Source: Leptonema sp964619535 (GTDB lineage Bacteria; Spirochaetota; Leptospiria; Leptospirales; Leptonemataceae). Taken from it: a stretch of DNA of 64,000 nt. The notes below the pieces were generated by a model, which worked only from the letters and a program-made list of their open reading frames with translations, ran no database searches and had not been told where the DNA came from. Every line of letters begins with the position of its first letter. Position 1 is the first letter of the stretch. Both the position numbers and the translations under genes were made by a program. The stretch covers positions 104,084 to 168,083 of the forward strand of contig CAZUEX010000007.1 of assembly GCA_964619535.1 (NCBI GenBank). The letters are read 5' to 3'. Shown piece after piece: positions 25,849 to 34,942 of the stretch.

Positions 25849-27201
25849 ATGAGTCCAGACATCGATGAACTTAGAATGATTCACAATCGGCACTCCTGGC
25901 TTCCCTTCACGCAGATGAAGCTTGCTCCGGAACCACTGCTTGTGCAGGAAGCAAAGGGATTATGGCTGACGCTTGCAGGAGGTCGCAGGGTTCTTGATGG
26001 TATTGGCTCCTGGTGGGTAAACACCTACGGGCATGCCAATCCGAAGATCAACGAGGCCCTGCGCGAACAGGCTGCTACCCTGGAGCATGTGATTTATGCG
26101 AACTTTGTTCATGAACCAGGTCTGCGTCTTGCTCAGGCCTTGAGCGAGCGAACATCGCATCAACTGCCGCGTGTCTATTATTCCGATAACGGTTCCACGG
26201 CCATGGAGATCGCATTAAAGATGGCCTATCAGTTCTTTCGTAATCAGGGCGAAAGGCGTGAGCGAATCGTATGTCTGTCAAACGGCTATCACGGTGATAC
26301 ATTCGGGGCGATGGCAGCAGGGGCCCGATCCATTTTTCATAGCGTCTTTGAACCGCTGCTTTTTGAAGTACATCACCTCACCGCACCGTCCTGCACACAA
26401 GAAGGCCTGGATAACGAAGATAAGGCACTGGAAGAGATGTCTGAGGCCCTGCATGCACTCGAAGATTACTTCGATCGTTACGGTGAGCAGATCTGCTGTT
26501 TGGTACTGGAGCCGTTAATCCAGGGAGCAGGTGGGATGAACTTCTATGCTCCTGCCTATTTGAAAAAGGCGCGACAGCTCTGCGATCGTTATGGTGTCGT
26601 TCTTGTAGCCGACGAGGTCTTTACAGGGGCAGGGCGTACCGGTCCGTATTTTGCCTTTGAACGGGCCGGCGTCTGGCCGGACATTGCAGCCCTGTCGAAA
26701 GGCCTTTCCGGTGGTTATATGCCTTTTGCTGCCACACTTGCCTCGGAGCGCATCTACGAAGGTTTCCTGAGTGATGACCGAATGCATACGCTGTATCACG
26801 GGCATTCGATGACCGGCAGCCCGCTGGGCAGCGTGGCCGCCCTGGCATCGCTTGCACTTTACGGCGAGCTGAACATCGGCGAAAGGCTGAAACAGATCGA
26901 GGCCCTGCATCGTGAAGGATTGCAGCGCCTGATGCAGGAGGCAGGGGAATGGGTAAACCGTCCACGCTGCCTGGGATCGGTAGCGGCTTTTGAACTGGCT
27001 GCCGATCTGCCCTACGGTGTACCCGTGTCGATGCTTGTGAGCCGGGCAGCCCTGGACGAAGGACTCTTTATCCGCCCGCTGGGAGGAACGGTGTATCTCT
27101 GCCCTGCCTTTGTTGCCTCGGACGAAGAGATGGCATTTATCTATGAGGCCCTGAGCCGCCTGCTGAAACGCATGCCTCAGATTTTGCGCACATCGACGTA
27201 A
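25849..27201 (+). CDS. bioA: adenosylmethionine-8-amino-7-oxononanoate aminotransferase
   Basis: A 450-residue PLP enzyme of biotin synthesis that converts KAPA to DAPA using AdoMet as amino donor. N-terminal HSWLPFTQM and GSWWVNTYGHANP are typical of BioA. The PLP-fold motifs SDNGSTAMEIALKMA, GYHGDTFGAM, LVADEVFTGAGRTG and the Schiff-base Lys in LSKGLSGGYMP are intact. BioB is 22 kb away, so biotin genes are scattered. Its 3' end overlaps the convergent SDR gene by 25 bases. Confidence 0.93.
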   Translation: MSPDIDELRMIHNRHSWLPFTQMKLAPEPLLVQEAKGLWLTLAGGRRVLDGIGSWWVNTYGHANPKINEALREQAATLEHVIYANFVHEPGLRLAQALSERTSHQLPRVYYSDNGSTAMEIALKMAYQFFRNQGERRERIVCLSNGYHGDTFGAMAAGARSIFHSVFEPLLFEVHHLTAPSCTQEGLDNEDKALEEMSEALHALEDYFDRYGEQICCLVLEPLIQGAGGMNFYAPAYLKKARQLCDRYGVVLVADEVFTGAGRTGPYFAFERAGVWPDIAALSKGLSGGYMPFAATLASERIYEGFLSDDRMHTLYHGHSMTGSPLGSVAALASLALYGELNIGERLKQIEALHREGLQRLMQEAGEWVNRPRCLGSVAAFELAADLPYGVPVSMLVSRAALDEGLFIRPLGGTVYLCPAFVASDEEMAFIYEALSRLLKRMPQILRTST

Positions 27202-27893
27202 GAGCCGTTGGGAGCGGCAAAGATGCGATCGAAGGCATCGATGATGCGTTGAGCTGCCGTCTGTCCATCGGGCATGTCGGCCGTTCCACGGGCTGCCAGG
27301 AGGCGCTTCAGGGCCGGGAAGCGTGCCGGATCCTTGTCTGCAAGCGTGTCCTGCATGGCCGTGTGCACGAGGCCTGGCGCTAACGAGATCCATTGTTTTT
27401 CGGGACGCTCCGCAGCATAGAGCTGGATCAGCATATTCAACGTTGCTTTTGACAGAGAATAGGCATTCCAGCCGCGGGCGCCGTTTTGCGATGCACCGGA
27501 GCTGATGGCCAGGATTCGGGATGGCCCGCTTACCTTTCCCTGTTCTTCAAGCTTGAGAAGCGTATCGATCAAGATCTTGTTGGCCCATACATTGACCATC
27601 ATCGTTTTCTGTATATCGTCCAGGTCTGTGCCGTAAAGGTCCTGAATGGGGCCCAGTATGCCTGCATTCAGAATCAAAAGATCAATCTTTACCGGTTCTG
27701 GCCCCACGGCCTGCTGCACCGCCGGTTCAATGGCCGTGGCATCGGATAGATCAAGAGAAACATGCCTGTAATTCTTATCGGTTACCGGGCAGGGACGACG
27801 GCTGAAACCCGTTACCTGATGTCTGTCGACGAGCTGCCTTACAAAGCCTTCGCCAAGCCCGGAGCTTGTGCCCGTAATCCACACCGTTTGCAT
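27177..27893 (-). CDS. short-chain dehydrogenase/reductase (SDR)
   Basis: About 238 residues from the internal ATG (MQTVWITGTSSGLGEG), which begins exactly at the Rossmann strand; a longer frame to 27941 adds a Cys-rich stretch unlike SDRs. Visible: TGTSSGLG for NAD(P), LILNAGILGP, an active-site Ser in ISSGAS, and YSLSK (Tyr and Lys). Substrate unknown. It overlaps bioA tail-to-tail and is divergent from the acyltransferase gene, with ~90 bases between starts. Confidence 0.85.
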   Translation of the reverse strand: MQTVWITGTSSGLGEGFVRQLVDRHQVTGFSRRPCPVTDKNYRHVSLDLSDATAIEPAVQQAVGPEPVKIDLLILNAGILGPIQDLYGTDLDDIQKTMMVNVWANKILIDTLLKLEEQGKVSGPSRILAISSGASQNGARGWNAYSLSKATLNMLIQLYAAERPEKQWISLAPGLVHTAMQDTLADKDPARFPALKRLLAARGTADMPDGQTAAQRIIDAFDRIFAAPNGSYVDVRKI

Positions 27894-27983
27894 AGGGCAG
27901 GATTCCTGCCCTGGACAGTGGAGGCAAGAATTTACGGGCATGGCTGGCTTGACACAGCGCTTGCAGGCCTCGATCTGACGGAA

Positions 27984-29411
27984 ATGGTATTCAATTCTAC
28001 CATCTTCGTGCTCTTATTTCTGTCTGTATTCTTGCTTTACTGGTTCCTGCCGCTTCGCGGAAAGCATGCCCTGATCATCGTGGCCAGTGTGCTTTTCTAT
28101 ACCTGGTATTCGATCCCCTTCTTCGCCATGTTCATCACGGTTCTCAGTGTGAACTACTACGTGGCCATGAAGCTGATCCGGCAACGCGAACAGGGAAGGC
28201 CTTCTCTGCCCTTGCTGTGGATGGCCGTTGGGCTTGATCTAACCGTTCTCGGCTTCTTTAAATACTTCTATCTTTTTGCCTCTACGGCAGGGACTGCCTT
28301 TGGCATCCCCTACCTGGCCGATATCAGAACAAACCTGCTCGAGGATTATCAGCTGCAGATCATCCTGCCCATAGGGATCAGCTTCTATACGTTTCAGCTG
28401 ATTGCCTTTGTGGTGGACTGCTATCGCGGAACCATCGAGGCCCCGATCGACTTTCGGCGCTTTGCTGTTTTTATTCTGTTTTTCCCTCAGTTTATTGCAG
28501 GACCGATTCTGCGTGCTACGGACTTCCTGCCACAGATTGATCGCCCGACCCTTACCTCCGAGCGCCTGAAGGGTGGCATGCTGCTGCTCCTTTCGGGAAC
28601 GATCAAGAAGGTGTTGATCGCCGACCGTATCGGCGCGGAGATCGGCGCTGCATGGCAGAATCCAGCAGGCTATGATGCAACGGTCTATGTTCTTCTTCCC
28701 GTAGCCTTTCTCGGTCAGATCTATTCGGATTTTTCAGGCTACACAGATATGGCGCGCGGTATGGGGAAGCTTCTTGGCTATGAGCTTCCGGAAAACTTTC
28801 GCGGTCCTTTTTTCTCGAAATCCATGTCAGAGCTGTGGACCCGGTGGCACATCACGCTGTCTTCCTGGCTTCGTGACTATATCTACATACCACTTGGCGG
28901 ATCTCGCCGCGGCGAATGGCGAACCTCTGTGAACCTGTTTATTACGATGGCCCTTGGCGGATTCTGGCACGGTGCCACCTGGAATATGCTGATCTGGGGC
29001 TCCTTTATCGGTGTTGTTCTGATCATGGAAAGGACGCTTCGCATGCGTCAGATACGTCTTCTTCCGGAAGGAAGGGCCTTCAATGCATTGCGCGTATGTT
29101 ATACCTTTGGTCTTTTTGCCGTTTCTGCCGTCTTCTTCGCCGCTCCGGGACTGGACCAGAGTATAACCATTTTTCAGGGCATCCTTGACTGGCAGCGAGG
29201 CAATCCACTGCCGGGTTTTGGCGCAGCTGTCTCTTTGACGATACTGGCCTTCCTTGCAAATGTTCCGGGCTACTATGATTCTGTGAAGCAGTGGATTGTG
29301 CAGCGTCCTGCATTGCAGACAGGCATTATCGTTTGTGGCAGCTTTATTACGGCCATTCTCATCTATATGTACGGTGATGTGGCCGGGGCATTCCTCTATT
29401 TTGCTTTCTGA
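27984..29411 (+). CDS. MBOAT family membrane O-acyltransferase (AlgI/DltB-like)
   Basis: About 475 residues with roughly ten membrane segments. The ATG at 27984 gives the family's usual MVFNSTIFVLLFL start; the frame runs further upstream but would overlap the divergent SDR. Visible: IGISFYTFQ, FFPQFIAGPI, the GYTDMARG and SELWTRWHITLSSWLRDYIYIPLGG blocks, and the catalytic His in LGGFWHGATWN. Such proteins move acyl groups across the inner membrane to modify exported glycans. The usual SGNH/AlgJ-like partner is absent. It overlaps hemW tail-to-tail by 16 bases. Confidence 0.9.
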   Translation: MVFNSTIFVLLFLSVFLLYWFLPLRGKHALIIVASVLFYTWYSIPFFAMFITVLSVNYYVAMKLIRQREQGRPSLPLLWMAVGLDLTVLGFFKYFYLFASTAGTAFGIPYLADIRTNLLEDYQLQIILPIGISFYTFQLIAFVVDCYRGTIEAPIDFRRFAVFILFFPQFIAGPILRATDFLPQIDRPTLTSERLKGGMLLLLSGTIKKVLIADRIGAEIGAAWQNPAGYDATVYVLLPVAFLGQIYSDFSGYTDMARGMGKLLGYELPENFRGPFFSKSMSELWTRWHITLSSWLRDYIYIPLGGSRRGEWRTSVNLFITMALGGFWHGATWNMLIWGSFIGVVLIMERTLRMRQIRLLPEGRAFNALRVCYTFGLFAVSAVFFAAPGLDQSITIFQGILDWQRGNPLPGFGAAVSLTILAFLANVPGYYDSVKQWIVQRPALQTGIIVCGSFITAILIYMYGDVAGAFLYFAF

Positions 29412-30556
29412 CCGATGACCCAGCGTTCTATAATGCCGTCCAGCTGCAGTCGTCCCTTTTCTGTCCAGCGAAACAGATCGTCCTCCAGAAAGGAGCCATG
29501 GCCGAGCTCTTCCTGTTCCTGGAAAAACGGAAAAACATCCGCGGCCCTGCTGCTTTGATTCTCTTCGAGGAGGTCCTTCATCCAGGAAGGACGAAAGGGG
29601 ATGGCAAGTCGAAAAAGATTCAGCGGCACATCGATTTCTACGTTATGCGGGGTTCTTGCTGCCTGTCCTGGGTTGGCCTGCCAGCGGTCGATGTTACGCG
29701 GGTTTCCGTAGCGGAATGTGCCATCGAAGCCATGCGCACCCGGGCCCAGTCCCATATAGGGTTGATAGAGCCAGTAGCGCATGTTGTGCCTGCATTCATA
29801 TCCCGGCCTGGCATAGTTAGAAACCTCATACATCGTATAACCCTTTTCTGCGAGAAGGTCGGGTAGAACCGTAAAGATCTGCTCCTGCAGCTCTTCGTCC
29901 GGCGCTTTCATAAGGCCGTCACGGATCCGGGTGGCATACGGTGTTCCCGCTTCTTCTGTTAACGAGTATACGGACAGGTGTTCAAGCTGCGCCTCGGTAA
30001 TCCGGTCAAGATCGGACAGGAATTCTTCGAAGGTCTGGCCCGGAAATCCATAGATCAGATCCACTCCCCTGGAACGAAAGGGAAAGAGGGAGAGATTGTG
30101 CAGGATGTTCTGATACCGCTCTTTATCGAAAAACCGGTTCATTGCGTTCAGATACTTACCGGAAAATGTCTGTATACCTGCATTGATACGGTTGATGCCG
30201 ATGTGCAGCAGCTCTTCAAGGTATTGTGGCGTCAGGTTCTCTGGATTGCCTTCGAGGGTGATCTCACAATCTGTGCTGAAGGTAAAGGCCGTGCGAAACA
30301 GATCAAGCATCTGCTTTAATGCCGTTGCAGGCAGCAGGGAGGCCGTGCCTCCGCCAAAAAAAATCGAATCAACGGTGGAAAACCTGGAAAAATGGGGAAC
30401 CCGAATGTTCCATTCCTGTTCAATACTGTGAAGGAAGGCCTGAACCGGCAGCTCGCCCTGCAAAGGAACGGAGAAAAAGTCACAATAATGACATTTTTGC
30501 AGGCAATAGGGGAAATGGACGTAGATGCCAAGGGAATCGGGCCTTCTGACCAGCAC
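29396..30556 (-). CDS. hemW: HemW-like radical SAM protein (heme chaperone)
   Basis: About 386 residues. The radical SAM cluster motif C-x3-C-x2-C is near the start (YVHFPYCLQKCHYCDF). It is followed by FFGGGTASLLP, EGNPENLT, GINRINAGIQTF and GVDLIYGFPGQT, all typical of the HemN/HemW family. HemW is thought to deliver heme rather than oxidise coproporphyrinogen; the family's Cys position near the start of HemN is absent. GTG 30556 is the likely start because a longer frame reaching 30736 would run across the divergent apaG gene. Its ribosome binding site is poor. Confidence 0.85.
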   Translation of the reverse strand: MLVRRPDSLGIYVHFPYCLQKCHYCDFFSVPLQGELPVQAFLHSIEQEWNIRVPHFSRFSTVDSIFFGGGTASLLPATALKQMLDLFRTAFTFSTDCEITLEGNPENLTPQYLEELLHIGINRINAGIQTFSGKYLNAMNRFFDKERYQNILHNLSLFPFRSRGVDLIYGFPGQTFEEFLSDLDRITEAQLEHLSVYSLTEEAGTPYATRIRDGLMKAPDEELQEQIFTVLPDLLAEKGYTMYEVSNYARPGYECRHNMRYWLYQPYMGLGPGAHGFDGTFRYGNPRNIDRWQANPGQAARTPHNVEIDVPLNLFRLAIPFRPSWMKDLLEENQSSRAADVFPFFQEQEELGHGSFLEDDLFRWTEKGRLQLDGIIERWVIGQKAK

Positions 30557-30661
30557 AACGTTTAAGAAGGAGATGTCTGTGGTTTCGTCAAGGGAAAGAA
30601 GGAGGGAAAGTGTTGACGCATGTGGAACACGGCGTATCGTGCTGTGCGGAGTCAAACAACC

Positions 30662-31078
30662 ATGAATCAGGTACAGCAACCGGTCGTCCAGAGCGGGGTT
30701 CGCATCAGGGCCTATCCCGTCTACATACCAGGGCATTCACGTCCGGAAGAGAACCGCTATTTTTTTTCTTATACGATTGAAATAACGAATGAAAGACAGA
30801 CCCCCGTTCGGCTGCAGTCGCGCCACTGGATCATCATCAATGCCGATGGGGAGCGCGAAGAGGTACGCGGGCTTGGCGTGGTCGGTAAAACGCCAATTAT
30901 TCAGCCCGGAGAAAGCTTTGTATATACCAGCTTCTGTCCTCTGAATACCAGCTGGGGTACGATGGAAGGAAGCTTCACGATGAAGGACCACGAAGGGAAC
31001 CTTTTTGAGGCCCCGATTGCCCGCTTTATTCTGGCCTGGGATACCGGTGAACAGGACGAAGAAACGGGGAATTCCTGA
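30662..31078 (+). CDS. apaG: ApaG domain protein (DUF525)
   Basis: A 138-residue beta-sandwich protein of the ApaG family. Key stretches are YFFSYTIEITNE, VRLQSRHWIIINADGE, EEVRGLGVVGKTPIIQPGESF and a C-terminal MEGSF-M. Function is not settled; ApaG may bind nucleotides or diphosphates. The ATG at 30662 is chosen over a further-upstream start that would overlap hemW. Divergent from hemW. Confidence 0.9.
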   Translation: MNQVQQPVVQSGVRIRAYPVYIPGHSRPEENRYFFSYTIEITNERQTPVRLQSRHWIIINADGEREEVRGLGVVGKTPIIQPGESFVYTSFCPLNTSWGTMEGSFTMKDHEGNLFEAPIARFILAWDTGEQDEETGNS

Positions 31079-31145
31079 TAGCTTTCTTTCTGTATGGTGC
31101 AGGGCTTCACCGATTTGCAGACAATCTTAAAGGAGACAAACGAAT

Positions 31146-31571
31146 ATGCGAAAGATCTTTATGCTTATGCTAATTCCTGCAATGGTTCTGGTTGCATGCG
31201 GGAAAGATGGCAGCAGTGGTGAACCAACGGTTGAGCAGGCCGAAAGGATGAAGGTTACTGCAGAGAAGATCTGCGAGAAGTTCCACGAATGTATGAACGA
31301 ACAGCTGGCTGCACTTCCAGCCTCGCAGCGCGAGATGGCTCGGTCCATGATGCCTTCACCTGATTCCTGTTACAGAGAATATGGCGTTCCGGAAACCGAC
31401 GATACCCAGGGCGAACCGGTGGCTATGCAGTTCACAGAAGAAGAGGTCAACCTGGCCATTCGTTGCATGGAAGCTATTACCGAGGCATCCTGTCAGCAGC
31501 TGATGCAACCGGATGGTCGGCCAGCTGCCTGCAAAGAGTTTGCCGCTATTGCCGAGAAAAAGGCCCGATAA
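31146..31571 (+). CDS. Cys-rich lipoprotein
   Basis: A 141-residue protein with a lipoprotein signal (lipobox LVAC, Cys 18) and GGAGA just before the start. The mature part has six further Cys, spaced C-x5-C near ICEKFHEC and paired again near the end (CMEAITEASCQQL… AAC). This looks like a small disulfide-stabilised helical domain. Function unknown; likely periplasmic face of the outer or inner membrane. Confidence 0.72.
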   Translation: MRKIFMLMLIPAMVLVACGKDGSSGEPTVEQAERMKVTAEKICEKFHECMNEQLAALPASQREMARSMMPSPDSCYREYGVPETDDTQGEPVAMQFTEEEVNLAIRCMEAITEASCQQLMQPDGRPAACKEFAAIAEKKAR

Positions 31572-31577
31572 GACGAA

Positions 31578-31597
31578 AGGCCTGCGGAGGCAGGCCT
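31578..31597 (+). terminator. stem-loop after lipoprotein gene
   Basis: A perfect 8-bp stem AGGCCTGC / GCAGGCCT with a 4-base loop, 6 bases past the lipoprotein stop. No T run follows, so its role as a terminator is uncertain. Confidence 0.5.
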
Positions 31598-31675
31598 GCT
31601 GGCCAACAGCGACGGTGGTTGCGCCTGCCGAAGCTGCTTGACAGCGGGCGCACCAACGTTAACGCGGGAAGGACT

Positions 31676-32644
31676 TTGTACGAGAACAAAAAGATTCTGA
31701 TTACCGGTGCAGGGGGATCGATCGGATCCGGCCTTGTTGAGGCGCTCTTTAACACCGGCTGCAGGCTGTTCCTTTTAGATCATTCCGAGTATCTACTTTT
31801 TCAAACACTACAGCGTTTTCCTGCTACCTCTTATCTGGCGGACCTGCGCGACAGGGAAAGACTGGCCGAGATATTCTCTGAAGTCAGACCCGATGTTGTT
31901 TTGCATGCTGCAGCCTTGAAGCATGTCCCTCTTGTGGAAGCGAATCCAGCAGAGGCCATTAAAACCAACGTATTCGGCACAAGAAACCTGATCGAGCTAA
32001 GCCTGGAACATGGCATTGAGCGATTCATCTTCATATCATCGGATAAGGCGGTTCGACCTACATCGGTGATGGGTGCAAGCAAGCGCATCGGCGAAATGCT
32101 CTGCTATCATTACAGTCATCGCGGACATACAGTCTTTACGGCTGTGCGCTTTGGAAACGTCCTTGGCAGTTCGGGCAGTGTGATTCCACTCTTTAAAGAG
32201 CAGATTGCAAGGGGTGGGCCCGTTACCGTCACAGACCGGGATATGGAACGTTACTTTATGAGTATTCAGCAGGCCTGCAGGCTGGTTCTGAAAACGGGCG
32301 AGATGGGGCGCAGTGGCGAGATCTACCTGCTTGATATGGGAGAGCCGGTTCGGATCTATGATCTGGCAAGGGCCATGATCCTGGCCGAAGGCAGGATGCC
32401 CGACATCGACATTGAGCTGAAGGTTACGGGACTGCGTCCGGGCGAAAAGCTACGAGAAGAGATCTACCGCGATGATGAAGCCACCGGACCTACCGATGTA
32501 CCGGGAATCCGGCTTGTGAAGATGAACGGCAATCCCCCTGATTTTGAAGCCAATCTCGAGCGTCTGCAAACGGCAACGGATGGCGAAAGCATCCGTTGCA
32601 TCCTCTCTGCCATGATCGAGGATTACCGCCCATCCGGCGCTTAG
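31676..32644 (+). CDS. nucleotide-sugar 4,6-dehydratase/epimerase (polysaccharide biosynthesis, FlaA1/CapD type)
   Basis: About 322 residues from TTG 31676, chosen because GGGAAGGA lies 3-9 bases upstream and the frame begins exactly at the Rossmann strand (KKILITGAGGSIGSGLVE). Motifs: HAAALKHVPLVE, the modified catalytic triad region (ISSDKAVRPTSVMGASKRIGE, where Lys replaces the usual Tyr of Y-x3-K as in the inverting UDP-GlcNAc 4,6-dehydratases), RFGNVLGSSGSVIP and GLRPGEKLREE. It should act on a UDP-sugar for surface glycan or flagellin glycosylation. Its stop overlaps the convergent radical SAM gene by 4 bases. Confidence 0.88.
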   Translation: MYENKKILITGAGGSIGSGLVEALFNTGCRLFLLDHSEYLLFQTLQRFPATSYLADLRDRERLAEIFSEVRPDVVLHAAALKHVPLVEANPAEAIKTNVFGTRNLIELSLEHGIERFIFISSDKAVRPTSVMGASKRIGEMLCYHYSHRGHTVFTAVRFGNVLGSSGSVIPLFKEQIARGGPVTVTDRDMERYFMSIQQACRLVLKTGEMGRSGEIYLLDMGEPVRIYDLARAMILAEGRMPDIDIELKVTGLRPGEKLREEIYRDDEATGPTDVPGIRLVKMNGNPPDFEANLERLQTATDGESIRCILSAMIEDYRPSGA

Positions 32645-34053
32645 CCGATTTCGTAGTAGTCCACTCCCAGGGCCACAAGGTCTTTTACCGGACGACAGTC
32701 TGGAGAGAGGATCTTGCCCGTGTGATTTGCAGCAAGCACTCCACATCCTCCCCCACAGCTGAGGCTTACGGCACATTCCCTGCAGCTATCGATGGACAGT
32801 ACATCACGCCGGGACCAGTCGATGGCCTGCTGTTCTGGTCCGGGCAGGCCTTCGCGCTGATCCGCGTCGGAGGCGCTGGCGCATGCAAAGGGGACCGCCT
32901 CTGCCGGCTGCCCTTCTTCCTCTTCAAGAATGTTTCCCAGTCTGTATTTCTTTACTCCAACGGAAGCCGTACATCCGAAGATGTCTCCGTTTAAGTCGAA
33001 GGCCCATTCCTTCTTACCTGCAGGGCAGCCATCAAAGATGGGCATGGGCAGTGTTCCATTCTCTTTCAGATAGCGGATGCCATGGAACTGCGGTCGGTGG
33101 AACCTGGCCAGTACAGGATGTTTTTTTGCCAGCCGCACAAAGTCCTGCCACAGTGTCGTTCGGTCATAGAGGTTTGCTCCGGGCTGGCAGGTATGGAGCT
33201 CATAATTGCGGCCAATGGTTGTTTCGAAAAGAGACTGCGGATAATCCAGCCATCCCATCTGCTGTGCATGGTTGGCCAGCTCTGCAAGCGATTCCAGGTT
33301 GTCGCGATCGACGATCATACGCAGATTGATGCGGTATCCGGCGCGAAGGGCATCATCGATGCCTGCACTGACACGTTCAAACGTGGGCTTGCCTGATGCC
33401 GTTGGACGCCGCCTGTCCTGCATCTCGGGGCTGCCATCCATCGTGACCTGAATCTCACGGATCTTCACGCCTGTGCGCTGGAAGTCCGGTATGTAGCTGC
33501 TCAGTTCGTAGCCATTGGTGACGATACAGATGGCCATATCGTGTTCTTTTGCCTTCTCAAGCATGTAGATGAGATTCTCTCTGTAGCGTCGGGCACCGAG
33601 CAGCGGTTCGCCGCCAAAGAGCGTAATGTAGGGACGCACCGGTTCGTTCCCAAAGCGGCGTTCGACATAGCGAAAGAATGCATCGATGACTTCCGGTGTA
33701 ACGATCTTTGATTCTTCTTTATAGCTTTCCTGGAAACAGTACACGCAGGAGAAGTTACAGGCGTAGGTGGTCGAGAATATCAGCTGAATCGGAGTCCTTT
33801 CGTATTCTTCCTGGAATTCAAGAAACTTCTCCTGTATCATTGCCTCTTCATCTTCAGCAGAGGCAAAGAGATAGCCGCGCTCCAGCATGTACGGAGCAAG
33901 ATGATAACCTTCCCAGTTCTGATCTTTGATTCGCGACTCCAGCTCTGGCTTTTCAAGTGGAGTGATTTCATCCATGGCTCCGGTTAAATAGTTCATAATG
34001 AAGGAGCGTCCGGATTCTGTGTCAAAGGTAAATGTATAACGTGAAAAGATCAT
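32641..34053 (-). CDS. radical SAM/SPASM peptide maturase
   Basis: A 470-residue protein. The ATG is preceded by GAGGAA at 6-8 bases. After an ~80-residue N-terminal segment resembling a peptide-recognition region comes the radical SAM cluster C-x3-C-x2-C (TYACNFSCVYCF), then LFGGEPLL and VTMDGSPEMQDRRRP. The C-terminal ~120 residues carry a SPASM-type Cys array (CPAGKKEWAFDLNGDIFGC, then C-x2-C-x5-C-x3-C at the end), which binds auxiliary Fe-S clusters. Such enzymes install thioether or C-C links in ribosomal peptides. Immediately upstream lies a 32-residue Cys peptide, its probable substrate. Confidence 0.88.
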   Translation of the reverse strand: MIFSRYTFTFDTESGRSFIMNYLTGAMDEITPLEKPELESRIKDQNWEGYHLAPYMLERGYLFASAEDEEAMIQEKFLEFQEEYERTPIQLIFSTTYACNFSCVYCFQESYKEESKIVTPEVIDAFFRYVERRFGNEPVRPYITLFGGEPLLGARRYRENLIYMLEKAKEHDMAICIVTNGYELSSYIPDFQRTGVKIREIQVTMDGSPEMQDRRRPTASGKPTFERVSAGIDDALRAGYRINLRMIVDRDNLESLAELANHAQQMGWLDYPQSLFETTIGRNYELHTCQPGANLYDRTTLWQDFVRLAKKHPVLARFHRPQFHGIRYLKENGTLPMPIFDGCPAGKKEWAFDLNGDIFGCTASVGVKKYRLGNILEEEEGQPAEAVPFACASASDADQREGLPGPEQQAIDWSRRDVLSIDSCRECAVSLSCGGGCGVLAANHTGKILSPDCRPVKDLVALGVDYYEIG

Positions 34054-34086
34054 ACTGTTCCTCGTGGGGGCATTGGTATCGAAAAT

Positions 34087-34105
34087 GGCCCGGTATGCCC
34101 GGGCC
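34087..34105 (-). promoter_or_regulatory. GC stem-loop between peptide and maturase genes
   Basis: A perfect 7-bp GGCCCGG / CCGGGCC stem with a 5-base loop, 6 bases past the peptide stop, without a T run. Partial termination or protection of the upstream mRNA here would give more peptide than enzyme, as is common in RiPP operons. Confidence 0.6.
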
Positions 34106-34110
34106 GTCAA

Positions 34111-34209
34111 TCAGTCGTGACATCCTGAGATGATCTTGCTGTTTTTTGCACAGCATTGGGCTACCGCCTTCTGTGCGGCAACCGGTTTGACAGTAGTGAT
34201 GGCTTTCAT
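34111..34209 (-). CDS. 32-residue Cys-containing peptide, candidate RiPP precursor
   Basis: A 33-codon frame with a near-perfect AAAAGGAGG ribosome binding site ending 5-6 bases before the ATG, the strongest in this operon. The peptide begins M-K-A-I-T-T-V-K-P-V, has an Ala/Gln/Lys helical middle, then an adjacent Cys pair (positions 19-20), and a third Cys at 30 followed by His-Asp and stop. This leader-plus-Cys-core form suits a substrate for the adjacent SPASM radical SAM enzyme. No signal peptide is present. It sits between the ArsM-like gene and the maturase on the same strand. Confidence 0.75.
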   Translation of the reverse strand: MKAITTVKPVAAQKAVAQCCAKNSKIISGCHD

Positions 34210-34261
34210 CTCTGCCTCCTTTTATTTTTTTGCATGTCGCCCTGTGGCGAAAAATGCCTGT

Positions 34262-34912
34262 TTAACGCTCTGCCTGTCGAATCCCGCGAAAGGTATAGGA
34301 GCGCACCATGACCTGGTCTTTTCCTTTCGGATACGGATCGCTTTTTTCGAGGATTTCCAGGTCGGTGAATCCTGCCGAAGCAATGGCGTTGATATACTGT
34401 TCTTCGGGAATCGCCCCTCCGTAGCAGGCGGCGATTGCCTCGGCACTTGTCCTGATATGCTCGGGTAGCTCCTTTTCCGCAAGGACGTCCGATACGATGA
34501 AACGTCCCCCTGGCTTTAGAATGCGAAAGATTTCAGCATATACTCTGGCCTTGTCTGCAGCATGATTGATCGTGCAGTTGGAAATCACCACATCGACGCT
34601 GTTATCAGGCAGTGGAAGGGATTCTATTTCGGCCTGGATAAACTCTGCATTGGTAAGTCGCAGCTTCTCTGCATTCGAGCGGGCCACCTCAAGCATCGAC
34701 GGAGTCATATCGATGCCGATGGCCTTTCCGGACGGTCCCACAATGCGAGCGGACTTTAGAACGTCAAGGCCACGTCCGCTGCCAAGATCCACCAGCGTTT
34801 CGCCGGGTTGTGGCTTTGCATGATCCAGGGCGCCACCACAGGACAGGCAGCAAGACGTTGTAGCTTCGGCTGCATAACGGACCTGAATGGCCTGTTTGGG
34901 TTCTACTGACAT
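34262..34912 (-). CDS. ArsM-like SAM-dependent methyltransferase
   Basis: A 216-residue class I methyltransferase with the arsenite methyltransferase signature set: DLGSGRGLDVL, VGPSGKAIGIDMT, VVISNCTINHAADK and LKPGGRFIVSD, then ACYGGAI. The two catalytic Cys of ArsM (in SNC and in the C-x-G-A-like block) are kept, and an N-terminal C-C-x2-C-G is present. It could methylate As(III), another thiophilic element or a thiol, or the neighbouring peptide. It is somewhat shorter than typical ArsM. It lies 30 bases after the reductase gene, in the same operon. Confidence 0.8.
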   Translation of the reverse strand: MSVEPKQAIQVRYAAEATTSCCLSCGGALDHAKPQPGETLVDLGSGRGLDVLKSARIVGPSGKAIGIDMTPSMLEVARSNAEKLRLTNAEFIQAEIESLPLPDNSVDVVISNCTINHAADKARVYAEIFRILKPGGRFIVSDVLAEKELPEHIRTSAEAIAACYGGAIPEEQYINAIASAGFTDLEILEKSDPYPKGKDQVMVRSYTFRGIRQAER

Positions 34913-34942
34913 ATGGAATTCCTGCTTCCTTTTTGGTTCTGG

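Noticed and set aside
26515..27393. 292-codon minus-strand frame over bioA
   Set aside because: Conflicts with a complete BioA and with the SDR gene on the same strand.
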